Source: Micavibrio sp. (lineage in GTDB: Bacteria; Pseudomonadota; Alphaproteobacteria; Micavibrionales; Micavibrionaceae). From it: a stretch of DNA of 64,000 nt. Below the pieces are notes generated by a model. The model ran no database searches. It was not told the DNA's origin and saw only the letters and a program-made list of their open reading frames with translations. Positions 28,160 to 36,599 of the stretch are shown here, one piece after another. The DNA lies in assembly GCA_021604545.1 (NCBI GenBank), contig BQJE01000001.1:665444-729443 (forward strand). Reading direction: 5' to 3'. Positions within the stretch are counted from its first letter, which is position 1. Every line of letters starts with the position of its first letter. The position numbers and the translations under genes were made by a program.

Positions 28160-29956
28160 ATGACCAACGCCGCCAAAAAAGATCAGCAAGAAAGCGTTAA
28201 ACTGCCCGATTTCTTTGCGCTCAGCCAGGCGCTGATGGATGCCTATACCCGTTCCCTACCGCTTTTTGAACATTCGATGAAGCATTACAGCCAGGAAATG
28301 AACCCACAATCCCTGGACCCCATGAATATCAGCAAGACTTATATGGATATGATTCACCGCACGATGTCGGACCCCGGCAAATTCATGGAGCTTCAGGCCA
28401 CATTCTGGCAAGACTGGTCGCAGCTCCTCCAGCAAAGCACCCTGAAATTCATGGGGCAGGAAGGCGAAAGCGTAATTGAACCCGCCGAAGGCGACCGTCG
28501 TTTCCGCGGTGAAGAATGGCAGGAAAGCGCACTCTTTGATTTCATTAAACAATCCTACCTTCTGACCTGTCAGTGGATGCATAAATCCGTCCGCGAAGCC
28601 GAAGGTCTTGACGAAAAAGATCGCAGGAAGATCGACTTCTACACCCAGCTCTACGCCAACGCCATTTCGCCAACCAATTTCGTCATGACCAACCCGGAGG
28701 TCATCAATGAAACGCTCAAAACCGGTGGCGAGAACCTTGTGCGCGGCCTGCAAAACCTGATTGAAGATTTCGAACGTGGTCAGGGTGAGCTTAAAATCAG
28801 TACCACTAATTACGAGGCGTTCGAACTCGGCAAAAATGTCGCTACCACGCCGGGCCGGGTCATTTATCAAAACGATATGATGCAATTGATCCAATATGAA
28901 CCGGCCGGCAATAAAGTATTCAAAAAACCGCTGCTGGTTGTCCCGCCTTGGATTAACAAATATTACATCCTGGATTTGCGGCCTGATAACTCCCTGATCA
29001 AATGGTTGGTCGATCAGGGCCACACAGTCTTTGCCGTGTCATGGGTCAACCCCGATGCAAAACTGGCGCAAAAACGCTTCGAAGATTACATGGAAGACGG
29101 CATTATCGCCGCGCTCGACCAAATCGAAAAAGCCACCGATGAGCCTGATTGTAACGTCATTGGCTATTGCCTCGGCGGTACGCTCCTAGCCATCACAATG
29201 TCTTACCTTGCCAGCAAAAAGCAATCGGACAAAATCGCTTCCGCTACCTTCCTGACCACACTGGTTGATTTTGATGAGGCTGGCGACATGAAACTATTTA
29301 TGGATGATGAACAGCTAGAGCTGCTTGATCGCGAAATGGCGGAAAAAGGCATTCTGGAATCCAAACAGCTCCAACGTACCTTTTCCCTGCTCCGCGCCAA
29401 TGACCTCATCTGGTCCTTTGTTGTGAATAATTACCTGCTGGGAAAAGAGCCCTTCCCCTTCGACCTTCTTTACTGGAATGACGATTCCACCAATATGCCG
29501 GCGGCGATGCATAGCTTTTACCTGCGCAAGCTTTACCGTGACAATCTCCTCGCCAAACCCGGCGGTATATCGATGCATAAAACACCCATTGATATCAGTA
29601 CAATCAAAACGCCAAGTTATTTCCTCTCGACACGCGAGGATCACATTGCGCCGTGGCGTGCCACCTATGCAACGACACAACTCACATCTGGCCCCAAAAC
29701 CTTTACCCTCGCTGCATCAGGCCATATTGCTGGAATTGTAAACGCGCCGGAAAGAAACAAATACTGCTACTGGTCTTTGGATAAAACCCCTGAAAATCCT
29801 GATAACTGGATGAAAGCTGCCAAAGAACATAAAGGCTCCTGGTGGCCACACTGGCAAAAATGGATAGAAGAATACGCCGGAGACAAAGTCCCCGCCCGCA
29901 AACCCGCCAAAGGCATAGAAGCCGCACCGGGGAGCTATGTGCGGGTGAAGAGTTAG
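28160..29956 (+). CDS. phaC: Class I poly(3-hydroxyalkanoate) synthase
   Basis: Polymerises hydroxyacyl-CoA into storage granules. The 598-residue protein has the N-terminal PhaC domain followed by an alpha/beta-hydrolase core. The lipase-like box GYCLGG carries the nucleophile Cys337, and the triad is completed by Asp494 (REDHIAPW) and His522 (SGHIAG). Length and the single-gene arrangement fit class I (no phaE or phaR nearby). No phaA, phaB or phasin gene is adjacent. Codon use is slightly more GC-rich than the flanking ankyrin gene. Confidence 0.96.
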   Translation: MTNAAKKDQQESVKLPDFFALSQALMDAYTRSLPLFEHSMKHYSQEMNPQSLDPMNISKTYMDMIHRTMSDPGKFMELQATFWQDWSQLLQQSTLKFMGQEGESVIEPAEGDRRFRGEEWQESALFDFIKQSYLLTCQWMHKSVREAEGLDEKDRRKIDFYTQLYANAISPTNFVMTNPEVINETLKTGGENLVRGLQNLIEDFERGQGELKISTTNYEAFELGKNVATTPGRVIYQNDMMQLIQYEPAGNKVFKKPLLVVPPWINKYYILDLRPDNSLIKWLVDQGHTVFAVSWVNPDAKLAQKRFEDYMEDGIIAALDQIEKATDEPDCNVIGYCLGGTLLAITMSYLASKKQSDKIASATFLTTLVDFDEAGDMKLFMDDEQLELLDREMAEKGILESKQLQRTFSLLRANDLIWSFVVNNYLLGKEPFPFDLLYWNDDSTNMPAAMHSFYLRKLYRDNLLAKPGGISMHKTPIDISTIKTPSYFLSTREDHIAPWRATYATTQLTSGPKTFTLAASGHIAGIVNAPERNKYCYWSLDKTPENPDNWMKAAKEHKGSWWPHWQKWIEEYAGDKVPARKPAKGIEAAPGSYVRVKS

Positions 29957-29965
29957 ACAAGTATC

Positions 29966-30841
29966 TTACCAGTTATCGCCAGGGTTTGATGGGGCTCCAG
30001 CAGGTTGTTGTGCTTGCAAGTTACTATAAAGCTCCTGATACCCATTTTCTTGTGGCCATGAAACCGCTTTGGAAATAGCGTCGACCTCTCCATGAGATTC
30101 TGACATACGTTTAATAATGCCCAATGTTACAGCTTGTTTATTTTTAGGGGTAATAGAGGCACCAGCATCAAGCAATACCTTGGTGACATCTTCCCAATTT
30201 TCTTCTTCGGGATAGCTTGCCGCATTGGTTCTTACAGCCAGGACAAGGAGTTCTCCATCATTTAAATTGGGATCAACATCTTTATCGAGTAATGCTATTA
30301 AAATATCTTCTCTTTTATATGTTACTGCCGAGCGCGCCGCTTCCTTTATATCCGCCCCGGCTTCAACAAGAACTTCGACAGCCTCGAGAGTACCATATCG
30401 CGCCTCATCCCAGACAGGAAGATCCTCAGTCCCATCAGGTCCTGTGCTATTAACATCGACCCCTTTTGCAATTAGTAATTTTAAAAATTCCGTGCGCCCT
30501 TTGCCAACCGTATAATGAATAACAGGAGCTGCTCTCTCATGACGCGGCGGGGGCTCTTCACTCGGTTGAAAGTTAACATCAGCCCCTTTTTCGATAAGCA
30601 TTGTCGCTACTTTTATACAGTTATCTTGTCTAGTTTTATCGGCTTTCTCGGAAGCTGCATAAACAGCAAGAACTAGTGCAGTGCCCATATAATCACAACC
30701 GTCGACAATGCCATAGGCATTTACATTTGCTCCGGCATCAAGCAGACGCTCCACTTCGTTTACATCGCCTTCATAGGCCGCAACAACCAATTGCGCATCA
30801 AGACTATTTTCGTTTGTTTCTACCTTTAATTCTGTGCTCAC
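29966..30841 (-). CDS. Ankyrin-repeat protein
   Basis: The 291-residue protein starts at GTG, with AAGGAG six bases upstream. It contains about five ankyrin-type units: VVAAYEGDVNEVERLLDAGANVN, then VATMLIEKGADVNF, FLKLLIAKGVDVN, AVEVLVEAGADI, ILIALLDKDVDPN and VTKVLLDAGASI. There is no signal peptide or membrane segment, so a cytoplasmic protein-binding scaffold is likely. The partner is unknown. It meets phaC tail to tail and has its own promoter. Composition is more AT-rich than phaC. Confidence 0.85.
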   Translation of the reverse strand: MSTELKVETNENSLDAQLVVAAYEGDVNEVERLLDAGANVNAYGIVDGCDYMGTALVLAVYAASEKADKTRQDNCIKVATMLIEKGADVNFQPSEEPPPRHERAAPVIHYTVGKGRTEFLKLLIAKGVDVNSTGPDGTEDLPVWDEARYGTLEAVEVLVEAGADIKEAARSAVTYKREDILIALLDKDVDPNLNDGELLVLAVRTNAASYPEEENWEDVTKVLLDAGASITPKNKQAVTLGIIKRMSESHGEVDAISKAVSWPQENGYQELYSNLQAQQPAGAPSNPGDNW

Positions 30842-30873
30842 TGCCTTCTCCTTTTTTCCATAAATATTTATAG

Positions 30874-30903
30874 AAAATACCTTAATAGCACTAATTATGT
30901 CAA
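30874..30903 (-). promoter_or_regulatory. Possible promoter of the ankyrin gene
   Basis: On the minus strand a perfect TTGACA (30903-30898) and TATTTT (30879-30874) are separated by 18 bases, upstream of the GTG start at 30841. The string CTTGACATAATT here is identical to one at 3301-3312 before the orphan at 3391. Confidence 0.5.
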
Positions 30904-30962
30904 GAAAATAGGCTTTGAATGTGATAAAAGATCAAAAAAACTAGAATAACGTATTGTTTTAC

Positions 30963-31475
30963 TTATATATATTCTTTCGCCAACGCCGCATAATGCTTCG
31001 CCGACCAGTCTATATAATCCAGCTCTTCCTGTGAGATATCGCGCATAAATTTCGCCGGGCGGCCGGCCCAAAGCTGCCCTGATGGAACACGCTTGCCCGG
31101 CGTCACCAGTGACCCAGCCGCAACCATGGAATGCTCCTCGACATACGCGCCATCCATGACACAGGCCTGCATACCAATCAGCACATTGCTCTCAATGGTA
31201 CACGCATGAAGGACCGCCGCATGGCCAACCGTGACATTATCGCCGATATAGGTGCCCGAGAAATCTGTGGTCACGTGAATGACGCTGCCGTCCTGAATAT
31301 TGGTGCGCTTGCCGATCTTGATATCATTGACGTCACCGCGGATCGTCACCGCAAACCAGATGCCGCATTCTTCTCCGATCTCAACATCGCCAATCACAGC
31401 CGCATTCTCCGCGACAAACACACTGTCCGCGATTTTCGGGGTGATATTTTTATAGGGGAGGATAATACCGCTCAT
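30963..31475 (-). CDS. Gamma carbonic anhydrase-like hexapeptide protein
   Basis: Left-handed beta-helix protein of the PaaY/YrdA/CaiE group. The 170 residues carry hexapeptide turns (IGDVEIGEECGIW, IGKRTNIQDGSVIH, VTVGHAAVLHAC) and the three histidines typical of the zinc site (IHVTTD and GHAAVLH). Some relatives are active carbonic anhydrases and others are acyltransferase-like; the sequence does not decide. A GTG at 31502 would add nine residues, but that stretch lies inside a palindromic repeat, so the ATG at 31475 is preferred. Confidence 0.9.
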   Translation of the reverse strand: MSGIILPYKNITPKIADSVFVAENAAVIGDVEIGEECGIWFAVTIRGDVNDIKIGKRTNIQDGSVIHVTTDFSGTYIGDNVTVGHAAVLHACTIESNVLIGMQACVMDGAYVEEHSMVAAGSLVTPGKRVPSGQLWAGRPAKFMRDISQEELDYIDWSAKHYAALAKEYI

Positions 31476-31476
31476 A

Positions 31477-31508
31477 AACCACGGATTATCACAGATAGAC
31501 ACAGATCA
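31477..31508. repeat. ACCACGGATT-type repeat, partial copy
   Basis: A 32-bp segment starting AACCACGGATTATCACAGAT lies immediately upstream of the carbonic anhydrase-like gene. It matches the left half of the fuller palindromic copy at 31583-31657 with a few substitutions. Confidence 0.6.
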
Positions 31509-31528
31509 CAAACACCCCGTGTTTACCC

Positions 31529-31557
31529 TTGACATAAAAGGAATATTATCCTATAGT
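31529..31557 (+). promoter_or_regulatory. Strong sigma-70 promoter facing a gene-poor region
   Basis: TTGACA (31529-31534), a 17-base spacer and TATAGT (31552-31557) form one of the best promoter matches in the window. It points right into about 490 bp without a convincing gene before the rpsI 3' end, so it may drive a small RNA or a very short peptide. Confidence 0.65.
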
Positions 31558-31582
31558 GGCCGTATGAAAAACTGTAATAAAA

Positions 31583-31657
31583 AACCACGGATTAACACAG
31601 ATGGACACAAATTATTAAAAGGACCTTATCTGTGTATATCCGTGTTCATCTGTGGTT
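31583..31657. repeat. ACCACGGATT-type palindromic repeat
   Basis: The left arm AACCACGGATTAACACAGAT is mirrored by ATCCGTGTTCATCTGTGGTT at the right end, giving an imperfect 75-bp palindrome. A partial copy lies about 100 bp to the left. The repeat lies just downstream of the promoter at 31529-31557, so any transcript from it would carry this hairpin near its 5' end. Confidence 0.7.
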
Positions 31658-31828
31658 AAAAATATGAAAATTTTTAAAAAGTGCATGAAACAGACTGTTA
31701 AAGGAGACATAATCCCGACACAGAAAAGCCGCCAACGAACTGAAGGAATCCGCCTCCGCTTGCTGTAAAAACAATAGCTTAGTCACCCCCACCCCCCTCT
31801 TTTTTACGAACAGACTGAAGGATTGCCG

Positions 31829-31960
31829 ATGAACAAAAAAGGCACCCCGATTACCAGAGCGCCTTTCGTGAGCAGATTGCCATTATTCTTTGGTAGAAGG
31901 AGAACAACAATCGAAACTTTTATAACGATCCCAAAAGGCCAGTTATGTGGCAAGTTTTAG
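31829..31960 (+). CDS. Possible 43-residue small protein
   Basis: A short frame begins at an ATG with AAGGA seven bases upstream and encodes a basic peptide starting MNKKGTPITRAPF and ending GQLCGKF. It lies in the 579-bp stretch (31476-32054) without other genes, downstream of a strong promoter. A frame this short could easily be open by chance, and its 3' end runs into the large palindrome at 31933-32051, so support is weak. Confidence 0.2.
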   Translation: MNKKGTPITRAPFVSRLPLFFGRRRTTIETFITIPKGQLCGKF

Positions 31961-32051
31961 GAAAATTCGCCCGCAGGACCGGAATGTACGTTTTGGTACA
32001 TGAGGATCCGAGGACGGATTTGACGACAAAATTGACCATAAATGGCCTTTT
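31933..32051. repeat. 119-bp imperfect palindrome downstream of rpsI
   Basis: The outer arms AAAAGGCCAGTTATG (31933-31947) and CATAAATGGCCTTTT (32037-32051) are complementary at 14 of 15 positions. The apex is ATGTAC-GTTTTG-GTACAT (31984-32001), centred at the same point. The intervening arms pair at a little over half their positions. It begins four bases after the rpsI stop codon, so it may terminate the rplM-rpsI transcript, or it may be a degenerate mobile palindrome or a structured RNA. Confidence 0.65.
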
Positions 32052-32054
32052 GTA

Positions 32055-32753
32055 TTATCTCTTAGCCCATTGCTTGGAACGACGGGCTTTGTGCTTGCCG
32101 ACTTTCTTCCGCTCAACAATTCTGTCATCACGGGTCAGCATACCGGCTTTTTTCAGCGGCGGACGCAAAGTCGGGTCATAATTTTCCAGAGCTCTGGAAA
32201 TACCGTGACGTACAGCGCCAGCCTGGCCGGACAAACCGCCACCTTTTACGGTTGCCATCACGTCATATTTTCCAACAGAATTCACAATCAGGAATGGCTG
32301 GTTCAGTACAAGACGCTGAGTCTGACGCGCAAAATAAACAGTCTGATCACGACCATTAACAACAACGCGGCCACTACCGGGCTTGAGCCAAACACGGGCC
32401 ACTGCATCTTTTCTGCGGCCAGTTGCATAAGCACGGCCCAGATCATCAATTTTCTGAACACGCGGGGCGGGTTTTTGCTCCGCTTCTGGCCCGTCTTTAA
32501 CCTCTGCAGCCGCTGCCGCAGGTGCTTCAGCCTGAACCGCTTCACCTATATCTTTCAAGTCTTTAACAGGCTTTTCTTTAGCTTCTGCTTTAGGCGCAAC
32601 ATCCTTCTTGTCGCCCTTTTTGGCTGCCTCTTTTTTGGGCGCGGCTTTCTTTGCCTTTGCCTTGGGCGCGGCCTTCTTAGTTTCTTTCTTGTCAGTGGCC
32701 TCTTCTTTAGCCACATTCTCTTTTTTGTCTTCTGTCTCTTTATTATCAGTCAT
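32055..32753 (-). CDS. rpsI: 30S ribosomal protein S9 with long N-terminal extension
   Basis: Small-subunit protein contacting the P-site tRNA through its C-terminal tail. The conserved domain occupies about residues 105-232, from [20 protein letters not shown] to the basic end [16 protein letters not shown]. The first 100 residues are an extension of Lys, Ala, Glu and Pro with repeated KKAAPK and KEA units, far longer than the usual alphaproteobacterial N-terminus. The start is preceded by AGAG, and rplM ends four bases upstream, so the frame has no better internal start forced by context. The real initiation point could still be internal, but no methionine is visible before the core. Confidence 0.93.
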   Translation of the reverse strand: MTDNKETEDKKENVAKEEATDKKETKKAAPKAKAKKAAPKKEAAKKGDKKDVAPKAEAKEKPVKDLKDIGEAVQAEAPAAAAAEVKDGPEAEQKPAPRVQKIDDLGRAYATGRRKDAVARVWLKPGSGRVVVNGRDQTVYFARQTQRLVLNQPFLIVNSVGKYDVMATVKGGGLSGQAGAVRHGISRALENYDPTLRPPLKKAGMLTRDDRIVERKKVGKHKARRSKQWAKR

Positions 32754-32757
32754 ATCT

Positions 32758-33219
32758 CTATGCTCTCTTATTCTTGGGGTTCATAGCGGCAACATCCAGC
32801 ACTTCAGGGTTTTGCGCTTCATGCGGGTGCTCGGCACCGGGATAGACGCGCAGATTGCTAAAGACCTGTCGCCCCATCGGACCTCTGGGCAGCATGCGCT
32901 CAACTGCTTTCAGAACAACCCGCTCCGGGTGCTTGCCTTCAAGGATTTCGCCTTGTGTGCGTTGCTTGATTCCACCGGGATAACCCGTATGCCAATAGAA
33001 AATATCATTTTCACGCTTTTTGCCGGTCAAATGCACCTTTTCAGCATTGATGACAATGACATTGTCACCGCAATCCATGCTCGGCGTAAAACTTGGCTTG
33101 TGCTTACCACGCAGACGCATCGCCACCGCACTGGCCAGACGGCCCAGCACGACGCCTTCGGCATCCACAATAATCCATTTCTTGTCGACCTCACCGGCCT
33201 TGGCAGAATATGTTTTCAT
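32758..33219 (-). CDS. rplM: 50S ribosomal protein L13
   Basis: Early-assembling large-subunit protein. The 153-residue product starts [15 protein letters not shown] and shows [32 protein letters not shown], and [13 protein letters not shown], all diagnostic of L13. The frame is open 14 codons further upstream, but the ATG at 33219 has AAAGGACA nine bases ahead and matches family starts. It forms the standard rplM-rpsI operon, with four bases between the genes. Confidence 0.97.
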   Translation of the reverse strand: MKTYSAKAGEVDKKWIIVDAEGVVLGRLASAVAMRLRGKHKPSFTPSMDCGDNVIVINAEKVHLTGKKRENDIFYWHTGYPGGIKQRTQGEILEGKHPERVVLKAVERMLPRGPMGRQVFSNLRVYPGAEHPHEAQNPEVLDVAAMNPKNKRA

Positions 33220-33249
33220 TTTTTGTTGTCCTTTATCAAAGAATGGCGT

Positions 33250-33278
33250 GTTATGCGACATATTGTGCGCACTGTCAA
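33250..33278 (-). promoter_or_regulatory. Promoter of rplM-rpsI
   Basis: On the minus strand TTGACA (33278-33273), a 17-base spacer and CATAAC (33255-33250) lie about 30 bp before the rplM start. The -35 box is perfect and the -10 box matches at four of six positions. Confidence 0.55.
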
Positions 33279-33396
33279 CAAAAATACGCTGATAAATCAG
33301 GGAGGTATATATGCGGTATTGAAATACCGTGCAGCAGAATTTGCAATTATCAGACTATTTCTATAAAACGTTTTTTTCCGAAGGAAAATAATACGT

Positions 33397-33996
33397 ATGA
33401 ATAAAGACAACTTTGCATATTACACTGCACTTATAAGCCTTCTCTTAGCTTTAGAGGGGCAAGCCACCCTGCCGGCAACGCATGCTGCTCCTATCCTCCC
33501 ATCTGATAAAGGTTTCATGCCGCCTGATAATAATTCGCAGAAGACAAAAAAATTACGCGCTGAAATTGTAGCGGTTCCCGGCATTAGCAAAGAATTTTTT
33601 GCCTGCACCTTGGATCGATACGAAGTCACAGGGTTTGTTATAATAGGCATGGACGTCAAAGACCTACGGAAAGAACAAACCAAAGACGGTTTTAGAGACA
33701 AAGCACATACCCTAGTAAACTACGCAGCAAGTGCAGCCCAGAAAGCAGTTAGGTCTAGAAGTTCACACCAGATCAATGAAGCAAACACTGATCAAATAAC
33801 AAAAGAGATTTCGATGCAGACCAGCCAGACCGTGAAACAACGACATGGTCCAGTTGATGACAAAAGCCTTAAGTTTTTGATCAACACCCATCTTTCTGAT
33901 GCAAAATTTAATCCGACAGATTGTCTTCCAGAAATCAAAGCATCTTTTGGTAATAATGTTTATGCTATGGTGCCCGCCTTTATTGGTGAGAATTAA
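33397..33996 (+). CDS. Secreted hypothetical protein
   Basis: Unrecognised 199-residue protein with a probable signal peptide: hydrophobic residues 8-24 and a possible cleavage near THAAP. The mature part has two cysteines (FACTLDRYE and TDCLPE) that could form a disulfide, and a middle region rich in Gln, Ser and Lys. AAGGAA lies upstream of the ATG at a rather long distance. It stands alone between the ribosomal operon and cutA. No family resemblance is recognised. Confidence 0.7.
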   Translation: MNKDNFAYYTALISLLLALEGQATLPATHAAPILPSDKGFMPPDNNSQKTKKLRAEIVAVPGISKEFFACTLDRYEVTGFVIIGMDVKDLRKEQTKDGFRDKAHTLVNYAASAAQKAVRSRSSHQINEANTDQITKEISMQTSQTVKQRHGPVDDKSLKFLINTHLSDAKFNPTDCLPEIKASFGNNVYAMVPAFIGEN

Positions 33997-34055
33997 GAAA
34001 CCCATACAAAATCCGCCAGTCGTGGTCTCCATCTGGTTAGAGGACCTCACATCAT

Positions 34056-34376
34056 CTATTTTGATCTAGCCTCTCCGCTAACCCACTCCAAATAAGACGC
34101 ATGCCCATTCGTAACCGGCCAAGCGACAACACAGGGACAATCGTAACTATGCAGCTCGCAAATTTTATCCTTTGCGGCTTCAAATAATTCTTCACGGGTT
34201 TTAAAGATCACCGCCACCTCTTCGCTCTGCTCGACCTTTCCTTCCCACCAGTACACCGCTTCATGCGGGCTCATGATATTGGCGCAAGCCACAAGCCGCG
34301 CCTCGACCAGCGCTTTTGAGATTTTCTGCGCCTCTTCCTTGTTCGAACAAGTCGTATAGATAGTAATCACTGACAT
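34056..34376 (-). CDS. cutA: Divalent cation tolerance protein CutA
   Basis: Small trimeric PII-like protein of uncertain role, linked to copper tolerance. The 106 residues begin MSVITIYTTCSNKEEAQ and include ARLVACANIM, VYWWEGKVEQSEEVAVIFKT and HSYDCPCVVAWPV, the family core. The frame runs 18 codons further upstream, but that part lies inside tRNA-Pro and is excluded. The start at 34376 gives a normal family length. It is directly downstream of tRNA-Pro on the same strand. Confidence 0.94.
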   Translation of the reverse strand: MSVITIYTTCSNKEEAQKISKALVEARLVACANIMSPHEAVYWWEGKVEQSEEVAVIFKTREELFEAAKDKICELHSYDCPCVVAWPVTNGHASYLEWVSGEARSK

Positions 34377-34394
34377 TTGATAAAAACCTAAAAG

Positions 34395-34472
<78 letters not shown>

Positions 34473-34537
34473 ACACCATGGGTTTGGAAATACCTATAAT
34501 ATTTCGGGCAAAGAGGCAAATAATATAAAAGAAATGG

Positions 34538-35065
34538 CTAGCCTTCCGCGTCGACCAGACGCTTTAGCTCCTGAAGCTCCACCAAAACTGACTCCAGAAC
34601 TGATCTTTGCCCAGCATCAAGCTGATTGGCGGGCGGCTGTTGTAGCTTAGCCGCCTGGGGAGATACGATGTCCTTGGCTTTTGTGGCCATAGGCTGTTGA
34701 GGCACAGTTTCCTGCAGAATTTGGGCCTTACCAACTTCACGGAGCAATTTCTGCACGCCCTTGATGGTATAACCTTCGGTATACAAAAGATGGTGAATTT
34801 TTGTCAGAAGCGCCACATCTTCAGGTCTGTAATAACGACGCCCACCTCCGCGCTTCAAAGGTCTTACTTGTGAAAACTTGGTTTCCCAAAAACGCAAAAC
34901 ATGCTGTTGAACGTCCAGATGGTCAGCGACCTCACTGATGGTGCGAAAAGCTGTTGCCGATTTTTTTGACTTAACGGGACTAGAAACATTACCGCCGCTT
35001 TGCGGTTGGGACTCTTCTTCTGTCTTTTCGGCTGGTTCAGAAACCGGCATGGCCTGTGTACTCAT
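34538..35065 (-). CDS. MerR-family transcriptional regulator
   Basis: DNA-binding protein of 175 residues with an N-terminal disordered segment and then a MerR helix-turn-helix at about residues 38-110. The HTH shows [36 protein letters not shown] and [16 protein letters not shown]. The C-terminal part is Gln/Pro-rich with a short final helix and no metal-binding cysteines, so it is not a classical metal sensor. The gene follows ihfA in the fabH-ihfA-merR order widely conserved in Alphaproteobacteria. The regulon is unknown. Confidence 0.88.
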   Translation of the reverse strand: MSTQAMPVSEPAEKTEEESQPQSGGNVSSPVKSKKSATAFRTISEVADHLDVQQHVLRFWETKFSQVRPLKRGGGRRYYRPEDVALLTKIHHLLYTEGYTIKGVQKLLREVGKAQILQETVPQQPMATKAKDIVSPQAAKLQQPPANQLDAGQRSVLESVLVELQELKRLVDAEG

Positions 35066-35143
35066 ATTTAAGCTGCCCCTTTTACTATTATCTGTTGTTC
35101 TTATCTGACTATACGCAACAAAAACTTAACACCCGTCATCCGA

Positions 35144-35476
35144 TCAAAAACTGCTGCTGCCATCACTGGAAGGCGCGTTTGTATCTGCATCATTGATGCG
35201 GTCTTTCAAAACATGCGATGCACGGAACACCAAAACCTTGCGCGGCGAAATTGGCACCTCGACACCTGTTTTGGGATTACGGCCTATGCGCTCGCCTTTT
35301 TCACGGATGGAAAAACTGCCGAAAGAAGAGATTTTAACATTCTCTCCAGAGACCAGGGTGTTTGAGATATCGTCCAAGACAGCTTCGACAAGATCAGCTG
35401 ATTCGTTACGTGAAAGCCCTACCTGCTCGTATACGGCTTCTGCCAGATCCGCCCTTGTCACTGTACGATTGCTCAT
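35144..35476 (-). CDS. ihfA: Integration host factor subunit alpha
   Basis: DNA-bending protein of the HU/IHF family that works as a heterodimer with IhfB. The 110 residues show [44 protein letters not shown] and the DNA-arm motif around [11 protein letters not shown], followed by a short acidic, serine-rich tail. It lies between fabH and the merR-type gene on the same strand. Confidence 0.95.
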   Translation of the reverse strand: MSNRTVTRADLAEAVYEQVGLSRNESADLVEAVLDDISNTLVSGENVKISSFGSFSIREKGERIGRNPKTGVEVPISPRKVLVFRASHVLKDRINDADTNAPSSDGSSSF

Positions 35477-35603
35477 CTCTACTCCTTATCTTGCGTAGGC
35501 TCAAATTAGCGATTCTCATAAGCCACGTCAATGCCGCGGGACAATATAATCACAAAAAAGTGATAATGTTCAAAGGGTAAGGCTGTTTTCTTTATATTAG
35601 GGC

Positions 35604-36599
35604 CTAGAATCTTACGAGCGCAGAACCCCAGGTCAGGCCACCACCCATCCCCTCAATCAGAAGTAGATCACTTTTTTTGATTCTACCGTCCTGCACTGCT
35701 TCATCCAGTGCCAGCGGAATAGACGCCGCCGAGGTGTTGCCATGTTTTTCGACGGTCACGATGACTTTATCCATCGACAAACCTAGTTTTTTGGCCGTGG
35801 CCTCGATAATCCGAATGTTGGCCTGATGCGGTACCAACCAGTCAACATCGGCCGATGTAATGTTATTTTCTTCTAAAGCTTCCTCCACGACATCAGCCAT
35901 ATACTGCACAGCATATTTAAAAACCTCACGTCCCTGCATCACAATACAACCCGCCTTGCCCGTCGTCGAAGGACCACCATCTGTATAAAGTAAATCGCGC
36001 TGCTGACCATTGGCATAAAGATGGGTGGAATGAATACCGCGATCGGCAATAGAACCATCACCACTCTCATCGGCCTCCATAATAATTGCCCCGGCACCAT
36101 CACCAAACAAAACGCATGTGCCCCGGTCTTCCCAGTTCAAAATCGAGGACATCTTCTCGGCGCCAATCACCAGAACCCGCTTTGCCTGCCCCAACCGGAT
36201 AAAATTATCGGCCACACTCATGGCATAAACAAAGCCCGTACACACCGCCTGCACATCAAAGGCAATCCCGACAGGTATATCCAGCGCCGCCTGCACCTTG
36301 ACGGCCACCGCTGGAAAGGTCCGATCCGGCGTTGTTGTTGCAACAATCACGCCGTCAATATCGCTACCCGTTAAACCAGCAGCTTCGAGCGCCTTCTTCG
36401 CCGCTGCAATCGCCATATTGCCGGTGGTTTCATCATCACCGGCAATACACCGTTCACGAATACCGCTGCGCTGAAAAATCCACTCGTCTGTGGTGTCGAC
36501 CATCGCCTCAAGATCCTTATTGGTAAGAACCTTGTTAGGCAGATAGCTTCCTGTAGAGAGAATGACCGAACGAATGCCGGTGTAATAATTAGTCGCCAT
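35604..36599 (-). CDS. fabH: 3-oxoacyl-ACP synthase III
   Basis: Starts fatty-acid synthesis by condensing acetyl-CoA with malonyl-ACP. The 331-residue protein has Cys120 in QAVCTGFVYA, the WLVPHQANIRI histidine and the KHGNTSAASIP asparagine, completing the Cys-His-Asn triad. GDGAGAIIME is the usual thiolase-fold marker. It overlaps the end of plsX by 11 bp, which suggests translational coupling. Confidence 0.97.
   Translation of the reverse strand: MATNYYTGIRSVILSTGSYLPNKVLTNKDLEAMVDTTDEWIFQRSGIRERCIAGDDETTGNMAIAAAKKALEAAGLTGSDIDGVIVATTTPDRTFPAVAVKVQAALDIPVGIAFDVQAVCTGFVYAMSVADNFIRLGQAKRVLVIGAEKMSSILNWEDRGTCVLFGDGAGAIIMEADESGDGSIADRGIHSTHLYANGQQRDLLYTDGGPSTTGKAGCIVMQGREVFKYAVQYMADVVEEALEENNITSADVDWLVPHQANIRIIEATAKKLGLSMDKVIVTVEKHGNTSAASIPLALDEAVQDGRIKKSDLLLIEGMGGGLTWGSALVRF

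Noticed and set aside
31476..31502. GTG start nine codons upstream for the carbonic anhydrase-like gene
   Set aside because: The codons fall in a palindromic repeat and the family begins at the following methionine.
31565..31660. Short frame of about 31 codons running through the ACCACGGATT palindrome
   Set aside because: Its sequence is dictated by the repeat and it has no ribosome-binding site.
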